Assembly (NCBI GenBank): GCA_035715725.1
Contig: DASTKT010000017.1
Coordinates: 40,125-104,124 of the forward strand
DNA length: 64,000 nt
Source of the DNA: JADGGV01 sp035715725
GTDB taxonomy: Bacteria > Gemmatimonadota > Gemmatimonadetes > Longimicrobiales > RSA9
Reading direction: 5' to 3'
The notes below the pieces were generated by a model. That model was not told where the DNA came from. It searched no databases and saw only the letters and a program-made list of their open reading frames with translations. This document shows positions 32,782 to 39,824 of this stretch, one piece after another. Within the stretch, counting starts at the first letter, position 1. Each line of letters opens with the position of its first letter. A program made the position numbers and the translations under genes.

Positions 32782-33564
32782 TCATCGGATCCCCAGCCGG
32801 ACGCGGCGCTCGAGGTATCCCCACAGCGTGGGGTGGTGGTGCAGGCGGCTGGGCAGCTCGCGCCCCGCCGGCCGGGTCGCGAGCGTGCCGTCCAGCGCCG
32901 CGCGCACGGCCCGGACGAGCGCCGGCAGCCCGGCCGCCGTGTGCAGGTACGGGTAGGTGGCGAAGGAGTCCGCGGCGCTCACCGCGAACGTCGCCTGCTC
33001 GATCACGCCGCCCGTGTCGATCCCCTCGTCCACGAGGTGGACGGTGGTGCCGACGAGGTCGGGACGGCGGTCGCACAGCGCCCAGTACGCGCCATGGACG
33101 CCGCGGTACGTGGGCGTGATGCCGGCGTGCATGTTGACGAACGGCGCGTCCACCGCCCGCAGCGTGGCGCGTCCGATGATGCGCGTGCCGTTCACGACGA
33201 CGACGGCCGGGCGCAGCTCGCGGAGCCGCTCCCTCGTCGCCTTGGCGTTCACGGACGGCACCCGCGAGACGGCGTCGTCGAAGGGCGAGTCGTCGAGCCC
33301 GTGCTCGGCCCGGATCCCGGCGATGCGCCGGGCCCCGGCGCGGCGGAGGAGGGGCACCGCCAGCGCGACGAAGAGGGCCTGGCCGAGGGCCGCGAGCGCG
33401 CCCACCCTGCGGGCGCGGCGCCAGAGCAGCCGCAAACGGGAGGGCGCCGCCTCCACGATCACCCGAACGTCCGGGAGCTCGCGCCGCAACGCGCGCCAGA
33501 CGATGCGGCCGGAAGCGCCGTCGCCGCAGAGCAGGACGACGGGACCGGGCTCACGGGCCGGCAT
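32782..33564 (-). CDS. Formyltransferase-family protein (sugar N-formyltransferase candidate)
   Basis: A 260-residue protein of the formyltransferase fold (related to methionyl-tRNA and sugar formyltransferases). Core motifs: VVVNGTRIIG, FVNMHAGITPTYRGVHG (the Asn/His pair of the active site) and LVDEGIDTGGVI (the catalytic Asp). These enzymes transfer formyl from N10-formyl-tetrahydrofolate to an amine. In this operon the amine is most likely the 4-amino sugar made by the dehydratase and aminotransferase. It overlaps the deacetylase gene by 14 bp and lies 83 bp before the GT4 gene. Confidence 0.85.
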   Translation of the reverse strand: MPAREPGPVVLLCGDGASGRIVWRALRRELPDVRVIVEAAPSRLRLLWRRARRVGALAALGQALFVALAVPLLRRAGARRIAGIRAEHGLDDSPFDDAVSRVPSVNAKATRERLRELRPAVVVVNGTRIIGRATLRAVDAPFVNMHAGITPTYRGVHGAYWALCDRRPDLVGTTVHLVDEGIDTGGVIEQATFAVSAADSFATYPYLHTAAGLPALVRAVRAALDGTLATRPAGRELPSRLHHHPTLWGYLERRVRLGIR

Positions 33565-34639
33565 GCGCCACCTCCGCCCGGGCCAGCGCGGCCGCTTCGG
33601 CCATGCCGAGCGAGAGCATGCCGTGGTGCTCGCGGCACCACGCGTACTCGTCCAGCACCGCGCGCAGGAAGTCGAGCCCCGCCGCGGTGTGCCGGCCGAA
33701 GTTGTGGGGGTGCGACCAGAGGTGCACGATCGCGCCCTCGCGGGCGGCCCGCCGGAGGCTCCGCCGGATCCGCCCGAGCCGCGCCCGTTGCGCCGCGCCG
33801 CCGCCGGCCGCGGCCTCCTTGAGCATGAAGCTGGCCGGGATGTCGCACAGCCCGCTCGGCCGGGGCACGTCGCGCCAGCGCGTCAGGTGGGCGCCCGCGA
33901 GCGGGGCGTACGTGTCGAGGAGCCGGCCCGCCCGCTTCGGCAGCGTGTTTCCGCGCTGGTCGGAGGCGCGGTACATCCAGCCCCGCGGGTTGCCGCGGAA
34001 GCAGGCGAACCCGGCGTCGCGGACGATGTCGTCGTAGGACGGGTTGTGCTGGTTGCGCGGGAAGACGAGCGAGCGGAGCGTCACGCCCGACGCGGCGGCG
34101 ATGGCGACGGCGCTCCGCAGGTCCTCGCGGAACGCCGCGCGATCCGCGCCGGCCTCCAGGCAGAAGTAGTGGGAGAACGTGTGCGAGCCGATCTCCTGGC
34201 GCGGCGTTGCGCGGATCTGCCGGAGCAGGCCGGCGGCGTAGTGCAGCGGATCGGCCGCCTCGTCCTCGCCGAGCGGCTCGGCATACGGGCTCAGCCGCCG
34301 GTCGCGGTACTCCGGCCGCCGGCGGGGCGAGTACGCCTCCAGCTCGGGCCGCGTGGCCGCGAACAGGAAGCCGACCGTCGCCCACGTCGCGGCCACGCCG
34401 TACGCGTCGAACAGCGCGAGCAGCAAGGGGATCGCCCGGCGCGCGCCCAGCAGGTTGGCGCGGTAGGCGCCGTCGGCCGCGCGCGTGTCGCGGACGCCCC
34501 AGTGCAGCTCGAAGTCGAGCGAGATGACGAGGGCGCCCACGCCCGGCGGGATCGGGGGGCCTCCATCCGGCGGGATCCGCCCGGCGTCCGCGGCCGTGCG
34601 TTCACCACCCGAGGATGCGACCGGCGCCCGCGTCGTCAT
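33551..34639 (-). CDS. Polysaccharide deacetylase (CE4/NodB-like) family protein
   Basis: A 362-residue deacetylase-fold protein. ALVISLDFELHWGVRD carries the first Asp pair region; EIGSHTFSHYFC supplies the HxxxH-like metal motif; LVFPRNQHNPSYDDIV and HLWSHPHNFG match the later catalytic strands. Removes N- or O-acetyl groups from a sugar of the growing or exported polymer in related operons. No signal peptide, so possibly cytoplasmic. ATG 34639 overlaps the methyltransferase stop by 4 bp. Confidence 0.88.
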   Translation of the reverse strand: MTTRAPVASSGGERTAADAGRIPPDGGPPIPPGVGALVISLDFELHWGVRDTRAADGAYRANLLGARRAIPLLLALFDAYGVAATWATVGFLFAATRPELEAYSPRRRPEYRDRRLSPYAEPLGEDEAADPLHYAAGLLRQIRATPRQEIGSHTFSHYFCLEAGADRAAFREDLRSAVAIAAASGVTLRSLVFPRNQHNPSYDDIVRDAGFACFRGNPRGWMYRASDQRGNTLPKRAGRLLDTYAPLAGAHLTRWRDVPRPSGLCDIPASFMLKEAAAGGGAAQRARLGRIRRSLRRAAREGAIVHLWSHPHNFGRHTAAGLDFLRAVLDEYAWCREHHGMLSLGMAEAAALARAEVAHAGP

Positions 34640-35391
34640 GGCCGGCCCTCGCCGACGTCGCCCCGGCCGTCCCCGGCGCCCGCCGACGTCTTCCGGCAGG
34701 CGACGAAGATCGCGCGCGTGGCGTTGCGGTCGTCGATCTCGAGCGGCTCGAAGCCCGCGCGGCGCAGCAGCGCCACGATCTCCTCGCGGGTGAACCAGCG
34801 CAGCCGCGGCTGCTCGCGGCCGAGGAGTCGCCAGTTCGGTCGCCCGCCGAGCTTCAGCCACGGCAGCGAACGGCCGGCCGGCGCCTCGCCCCGCAGCACG
34901 CGCGTCCCGCCCACGACCAGCCGCAGCGGCCGGTTGACCCAGCGGCTGCGGAAGTCCAGGAACGAGAAGAGCGCGATGGCGTCGCTCCGCAGCACCCGGT
35001 GGCACTCGGCGAGCGCGCGCTCCGTCAGCGGCGCGGGGACGAAGCTCAGGAGCTGCTGCAGGTAGATCGCCCGGTCGAACGATTCCGCCGGAAACACCCG
35101 GAGGTCGGCCGCGTCGGCCACGTGGAAGCGGACTCTGGAGCCCGCGCCGGCCGCCCGCGCCGCGTCGATCATCGCGGGCACCGCGTCGAACGCGTCCACG
35201 TCCCGGAACCCCATGCGCTCCACGGCGAAGGCGATGCGCCCGCTCCCGGTGCCGGCCTCGAGGATGCGCTGCGGCGGCTCGCCGAGGTGGCGCTCGAGGA
35301 ACGCCCGCTCGATCGGCAGCAGCGGGTCGTGGCTGCGCCGGCCCCAGAGCGCGAGCTCCTCGCGCGCGTAGACGTCCGCGTTGCTTCTCAT
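34636..35391 (-). CDS. Class I SAM-dependent methyltransferase
   Basis: A 251-residue methyltransferase. Motif I is ILEAGTGSGRIAFAVE, followed by an acidic strand end (DVDAFDAVPAMID), VADAADLRVFPAESFDRAIYLQ (motif II/III) and a C-terminal FTREEIVALLRRAGFEP. Substrate probably a sugar or lipid-linked sugar of the exopolysaccharide. Starts 4 bp inside the previous gene and ends 4 bp inside the next (ATGA overlaps on both sides), so strictly co-translated. Confidence 0.88.
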   Translation of the reverse strand: MRSNADVYAREELALWGRRSHDPLLPIERAFLERHLGEPPQRILEAGTGSGRIAFAVERMGFRDVDAFDAVPAMIDAARAAGAGSRVRFHVADAADLRVFPAESFDRAIYLQQLLSFVPAPLTERALAECHRVLRSDAIALFSFLDFRSRWVNRPLRLVVGGTRVLRGEAPAGRSLPWLKLGGRPNWRLLGREQPRLRWFTREEIVALLRRAGFEPLEIDDRNATRAIFVACRKTSAGAGDGRGDVGEGRP

Positions 35392-36599
35392 GCGGCACCG
35401 CCGTCGCCGGGGTGCGCGGCCGGCCGCGGGGTGGCGGGCGCCGGAATCGGCGTGTGGCCGTGGATGCGGCCGAGCCGCGCGCCGATGCCTCGCAGCAGCC
35501 AGGCGACGCGTTCCATGTCGCGCGCGTCGTAGCGCATGTCGCACGACACCGAGAGCAGCCGGCGGCTCAGCGCGCGGTCGGCGCGCGGGATCTCGGCGGC
35601 GGAGCCGTCGAGCGGCCAGAGGATGGCCGGGTACACCGCGGAGCCCAGCAGCCCGCGGCGCACGACGTCGCGGTGCTCCTCGGAGCGGAGCACGAGAACG
35701 ACGGAGAACGGGCAGGAGCCGTGGTCGTCGCCGGGGCCGAGCACGCGCAGCCACGGCAGGTCGGCGACGGCGTCGCGGAGCGCGCGGTGGTTCTCCCGCC
35801 GCCGCTCCCGCCACGCCTGCAGCGGGAAGCGGCCCAGCATGGCGGCGGACCAGCGCGTCATCCCGGACTCGGCGCCATCCGCGGCGGCGATGTGCGCCTC
35901 GCCCACCACGGACAGCGCGCGGAACACGCTCTTGTCCACCTCGAAGCCGTCGAGGTAGAGCGCCTTCAGGACCATGGCGGCGAGCTTGCGCATGGCGGCC
36001 TGCTCGTGCTGCGGCGTGACCGCGGGGGCCGGTGGGAGCCGGTGCCGTCGCGGCGACCAGAGGACGGCGCCGTCGGGGACCGGCAGCGCCTTCCGCAGCG
36101 AGGCGAAGCACCAGTCGGCGCGGCTGAGCTGCGCCCAGTCGGACCAGGGATCGTGGGTGTGATCCTCGACGATGTCGACGCCGTCCGCCGCGGGGCCCGC
36201 GGCCGGCCGGGAGCGAAGCCCGAACGTGTTGCACTCGAGGACGACGTCGCCGGGCTCCGCGGCGGGCGGCTCGGCCGCCGGCTGGAGCGGGCCATCCGCG
36301 TAGAAGCGGACGGCCACGCCGGTGTCGGCGAGGGACGCCGCGACCTCCGGGCAGTAGTACGTCGGCAGCCAGATGCGCTTCCAGCCGCGCCGGCTCCGGC
36401 CGTGGCGCACGAGGGCCCGCAGCGCGTCGCGGCCGCTGCCGTAGCACGTCGCCGCCTCGTCCCACGGCGCGCCGGCGCCCGCCGCCGGTCCGGCGTCGCC
36501 CGGCATGTAATGGAACTCGGACCCGAGCTCCCAGCGACGCGTGGCGGCTCCGCCGATCCCGCCGGCCACCGCCAGGCCGATGCCCTCGAGCGTGATCAC
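35388..36599 (-). CDS. DegT/DnrJ-like PLP-dependent protein of the exopolysaccharide operon
   Basis: A 403-residue fold-type I PLP protein, divergent from classical sugar aminotransferases. IWLPTYYCPEV resembles the cofactor-phosphate loop, DIVEDHTHDPW carries the Asp that contacts the pyridine nitrogen, and FASLRKALPVPDG carries the likely PLP lysine. GTG 36599 is preferred over the GTG at 36605 (which overlaps the upstream stop as GTGA) because GGAGG is then properly spaced. Substrate unknown; it may make a second amino sugar or an amino-acid decoration. Confidence 0.8.
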   Translation of the reverse strand: MITLEGIGLAVAGGIGGAATRRWELGSEFHYMPGDAGPAAGAGAPWDEAATCYGSGRDALRALVRHGRSRRGWKRIWLPTYYCPEVAASLADTGVAVRFYADGPLQPAAEPPAAEPGDVVLECNTFGLRSRPAAGPAADGVDIVEDHTHDPWSDWAQLSRADWCFASLRKALPVPDGAVLWSPRRHRLPPAPAVTPQHEQAAMRKLAAMVLKALYLDGFEVDKSVFRALSVVGEAHIAAADGAESGMTRWSAAMLGRFPLQAWRERRRENHRALRDAVADLPWLRVLGPGDDHGSCPFSVVLVLRSEEHRDVVRRGLLGSAVYPAILWPLDGSAAEIPRADRALSRRLLSVSCDMRYDARDMERVAWLLRGIGARLGRIHGHTPIPAPATPRPAAHPGDGGAA

Positions 36600-36601
36600 G
36601 C

Positions 36602-37651
36602 TCACCTCCCCCGGTACGCCGGGAAGAAGTCCGGTGCGGCTCCCGTGAGCCCGCGCAGCCGGGTCCGGCTCCGCCGCAGCACCTCGTAGCGCGCCGCGTC
36701 CAGCACCATCCGGCACGTGTGGAATTCCCCGCGCAGGGCGGAGAAGCCCGCCTTGAACGCGAAGACTCCGTCCTCGCGGCCGCCCACGCCGCCGCCCAGG
36801 TGCAGCACGCGGTCGCCGCGGTCCCGCGCCCACTCCGCCGCCGCGTCGAGCAGCAGCTTCGTCGGCGCGCGCCGGCGGTGCGCCTCGGCCGTGCCCGACA
36901 GGTGGTATTGCACGATGCCATCGGTCTCGGTGAAGAGCGCGGCGGCGGCCACGCGGCCGTCCGGCGCGAGCACGCTGCCGAGGTGCAGACGCTCGCCCAG
37001 GCTCTCCCGCAAGGCGACGAAGTGCGCGTCGGAGAAGCGGTAGAACTCCTCCGCCCCGAGCCGCGCCATGGTCTCGGCGTACAGCTCCCGGAACGCGCCG
37101 AAGTGGCTCCAGTCGTCCATGGCGACGCGGTAGCCGTCGCGCCGCAGGCGCTGGATCTCCTCCCGGTGGCCGCTGCGCATCGCGGCCCGGCACCGTTCGG
37201 CCGGGAGCGCCAGGTCGATCAGCACCGTCGCGCCGTGGCGCACCAGCGTGCCGAGCCCGTCCAGCGCCTCCCGTGGGAACGGCAGCAGCGGGTGCAGGCG
37301 GAGGAACGCCGTCACCGCGCCCGACGCGGCGGCGCTCCGACGAAGCTCGAGCAGCGCCTCGCGAACCGCCGCGGCGCTGGCGCCCGGACTCACGACCGGC
37401 GAGCCGTAGCCGTAGGGCGTGGAGAGGTCGGACCAATCGGACGGGGCGCCCAGCTCCGGCGGCGGCTCCCGCGCGACGAGCGGGACGAGCAGCGTCGCCC
37501 GGCCGGTCTCCGCGAGGAACGCCGCCGGGCGTCCGCCCTCGTGGCGCGCCAGGCACGCGACATACTCGGGGCGGTGATAGACGTCGTGCGGCAGTGCCTC
37601 GAGGGCGCGAGTCCAGCGCGGGTCGCCGGGCGCAAGGAACGCCGCGCTCAT
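36602..37651 (-). CDS. FemAB/GNAT-like acyl- or aminoacyltransferase
   Basis: A 349-residue protein with the double-GNAT fold of FemAB-related proteins found in polysaccharide operons. Recognisable are VYHRPEYVACLA near the N-terminus, SGHREEIQRLRRDGYRV, the RVAAAALFTETDGIVQYHLSGT strand pair, APTKLLLDAAAEWARDRG and a final FKAGFSALRGEFHTCRMVL. It may transfer an acyl or aminoacyl group to a sugar. ATG start overlaps the sugar transferase stop by 4 bp. Confidence 0.83.
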   Translation of the reverse strand: MSAAFLAPGDPRWTRALEALPHDVYHRPEYVACLARHEGGRPAAFLAETGRATLLVPLVAREPPPELGAPSDWSDLSTPYGYGSPVVSPGASAAAVREALLELRRSAAASGAVTAFLRLHPLLPFPREALDGLGTLVRHGATVLIDLALPAERCRAAMRSGHREEIQRLRRDGYRVAMDDWSHFGAFRELYAETMARLGAEEFYRFSDAHFVALRESLGERLHLGSVLAPDGRVAAAALFTETDGIVQYHLSGTAEAHRRRAPTKLLLDAAAEWARDRGDRVLHLGGGVGGREDGVFAFKAGFSALRGEFHTCRMVLDAARYEVLRRSRTRLRGLTGAAPDFFPAYRGR

Positions 37652-38448
37652 GGCTGCCTCCCGGCGGCCGTGGCGGCGCCCACTCCGGCGCCCGCCTCGG
37701 CGCCCGCTCCGCCGCCCACTGCCGCGCCGGCTCGGTCGCCCGCGGCGGCGGCGCCTGCGCCCGCGGCGGCTGCCCCTGCGCCCGCGGCGGCTTCCCCTGC
37801 GCCCGCGGCGGCGGCTCCGCCGTCCGCGCCCCCCTCCGGCCGGGCGGTGCCCCAGAACTCCTCCTCGTGGATCGGCCTCGGCAGGAAGACGTTCGAGCGA
37901 CGCAGCACGGTGCCCACGGTCCGGAGCAGGATGCGCAGGTCGAGCGCGAAGCTCCGGTGCTCCACGTACCAGACGTCGCAGGCGAACTTCTCCTCCCAGG
38001 TGAGGCCGTTGCGCCCGCTCACCTGCGCCCAGCCGGTGATGCCGGGCCGGACGTCGTGGCGGCGCGCCTGCTCCGGCGTGTAGCGGCCGAGGTAGCGCAT
38101 GAGCAGCGGACGCGGCCCCACGAGGCTCAGGTCCCCGCGCAGCACGTTGAGCAGCGTCGGCAGCTCGTCCAGGCTGCAGCTTCGCAGGAAGCGGCCGAAC
38201 GGCGGCGTCCGCTCCTCCTCGTGCAGGAGCCGGCCGTCGGCGTCCCGCAGGTCGAGCATCGTCCGGAACTTGTAGAGCGTGAACGGCTTCTCCCGCAGCC
38301 CCGGCCGGAGCTGCCGGAACACGACCGGGCGCCCCAGCTTCACCCGGACCGCGAGCGCCGTGAGCAGCACGATCGGCGAGAGCAGCGCGAGCGCGAGCGC
38401 CGCGGCGGCGAAGTCGAGGAGTCGCTTGGCGCGCTCGTACCCGGTCAT
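37648..38448 (-). CDS. Initiating phosphoglycosyltransferase (PglC/WcaJ-type sugar transferase)
   Basis: A 266-residue monotopic membrane enzyme that loads the first sugar-phosphate onto undecaprenyl phosphate. One N-terminal hydrophobic helix (FAAAALALALLSPIVLL), then the catalytic core: VFRQLRPGLREKPFTLYKFR, LRSCSLDELPTLLNVLRGD (with the DE dyad), SLVGPRPLLMRYL and RPGITGWAQVSGRNGLTW. The size is that of the small PglC/EpsL-type rather than long PssY forms, plus an unusual about 55-residue Ala/Gly tail encoded by a 21-bp repeat. ATG 38448 follows AGGAGG. ATGA-type overlaps at both ends. Confidence 0.93.
   Translation of the reverse strand: MTGYERAKRLLDFAAAALALALLSPIVLLTALAVRVKLGRPVVFRQLRPGLREKPFTLYKFRTMLDLRDADGRLLHEEERTPPFGRFLRSCSLDELPTLLNVLRGDLSLVGPRPLLMRYLGRYTPEQARRHDVRPGITGWAQVSGRNGLTWEEKFACDVWYVEHRSFALDLRILLRTVGTVLRRSNVFLPRPIHEEEFWGTARPEGGADGGAAAAGAGEAAAGAGAAAAGAGAAAAGDRAGAAVGGGAGAEAGAGVGAATAAGRQP
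37754..37818. repeat. 21-bp tandem repeat inside the sugar transferase 3' end
   Basis: Three copies of a 21-bp unit beginning CCTGCGCCCGCGGCGGC at 37754-37774, 37775-37795 and 37796 on (the last with an insertion). On the coding strand it yields seven-residue Ala/Gly repeats in the C-terminal tail. Confidence 0.85.
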
Positions 38449-39818
38449 TCCTGCCTCCTGCGGTCGGACGCGGGCGCCCCGGCGGCCGGCGCGGCGGCCG
38501 GCGCGTCCGCGGCTGCCGCGCCCTCCACGGCAGGAACCCGCCGCCGGTCCGGCAGCGCCGCCGAGAGCAGCACGAGCGCGGAGAGCCGGTAGCGGTAGAT
38601 CGAGCCCAGGTTCGGCAGCGTGAAGCTCGACGCCACGAAGAGCGCGAAGGCGAAGAGCAGGACGGCCCCGCTGCCGGCGCGGCGCCCGCCCCGGAGCACC
38701 CGCACCGCCAGGTACAGGTAGGCCGCGTACCACACGGCCGTCTCGAGCCCGGAGAGCCGGCCGAAGCCCGCGCCCGTGCTCGCCCACTGCCAGGGAAACG
38801 GCGCGAGCACCACGTACGGCAGCATCACGAGCCAGCGGAACGCGGGCGGCACCGCCACGGCCAGGGCAATGCCGGAGCCGCCGGAGCGGGCGGTGGCGTC
38901 GGCGAACGCGATGCCGCCCTCCGACGTGGCGGCCGAGAGCGCGGCCAGTACCCGGTGCCCGGGCGGCGTGCCGAAGACGACGCCGATGGCCAGCGCCAGG
39001 AGCGCCAGGTTGCGGAGCAGCGCAGCGCCGGACCGGGGCTTGGCGAAGGAGAGCAGCGCCATCGCCAGCAGCACGGCGCCGAGGAAGGAGGGCCGTAGGA
39101 AGCCGAGCAGCGCGATGCCGGCGGCGCCGGCCGCGTACTCGCCGCGCGTCGGCGCGAAGCGGCCGACGCCGAGCACGAGGAAGCCGGCCAGCACGGCGCC
39201 GGTCACCACCCACGCATCCTTCATCAGCGTGATCGAGAAGAACACGCCGCTCGGCAGGAACGCCCAGAGCAGCGCCGCCACCACGGCGGTCCGGGCGCCG
39301 GCGCAGCGGGCGCCGAGCTGGTAGACCAGCGGTACGAGCGCGACGCCCACCCCGACGTTCAGCAGCTCCGGGACGTTGAAGTCCGGGCCGAAGAGCGCAT
39401 AGCAACCGATCACGACGTAGGTGTACGGCGGCAGGTAGGCCCGGGACTCGAGCCACTCCGGGTGGGCCGCGGCGTACTCGGCGGTGACGTGGTAGAACCC
39501 GGCGTCGCCGCCGGAGGCCAGCACCCCCTGCATCCCGGCGGCCTCCGGCCGGAACGTGAAGAGCGCCATGGCCAGGCAGCGGATCGCCCAGGCGCCGAGG
39601 ACGACGCCGAGCACGGCCGGCGGCTGGCGCAGCGCGTTCGAGAGCAGCAGCGGCCCGACGAGCGCGACGAGCGCCAGCAGCGCGTACAGCCCGGCGTACG
39701 GCCGCAGCCCCGCGAGCAGCGCGGCTCCGCCCAGCAGCGCGGCTACGGTGGCGCCCGGCAGCGTCGGGCGGGAGCGGGCCGGCGGCGCGCCCGCGCGGAG
39801 CGGGAGGATCGCGGACAT
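38445..39818 (-). CDS. Polytopic membrane protein, GT-C glycosyltransferase or polymerase-like
   Basis: A 457-residue integral membrane protein with about ten hydrophobic helices. An extracytoplasmic loop after the second or third helix contains ASGGDAGFYHVTAEY, the position where GT-C enzymes keep their catalytic Asp, and a later PSGVFFSITLMKDAW. No recognised Wzy motif, but it is the only candidate in the operon for polymerising the lipid-linked repeat unit. It may instead be a GT39-like transferase using a lipid-linked sugar. Ends in an Ala/Pro-rich cytoplasmic tail and overlaps the next gene by 4 bp. Confidence 0.78.
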   Translation of the reverse strand: MSAILPLRAGAPPARSRPTLPGATVAALLGGAALLAGLRPYAGLYALLALVALVGPLLLSNALRQPPAVLGVVLGAWAIRCLAMALFTFRPEAAGMQGVLASGGDAGFYHVTAEYAAAHPEWLESRAYLPPYTYVVIGCYALFGPDFNVPELLNVGVGVALVPLVYQLGARCAGARTAVVAALLWAFLPSGVFFSITLMKDAWVVTGAVLAGFLVLGVGRFAPTRGEYAAGAAGIALLGFLRPSFLGAVLLAMALLSFAKPRSGAALLRNLALLALAIGVVFGTPPGHRVLAALSAATSEGGIAFADATARSGGSGIALAVAVPPAFRWLVMLPYVVLAPFPWQWASTGAGFGRLSGLETAVWYAAYLYLAVRVLRGGRRAGSGAVLLFAFALFVASSFTLPNLGSIYRYRLSALVLLSAALPDRRRVPAVEGAAAADAPAAAPAAGAPASDRRRQE

Positions 39819-39824
39819 CCCGGC

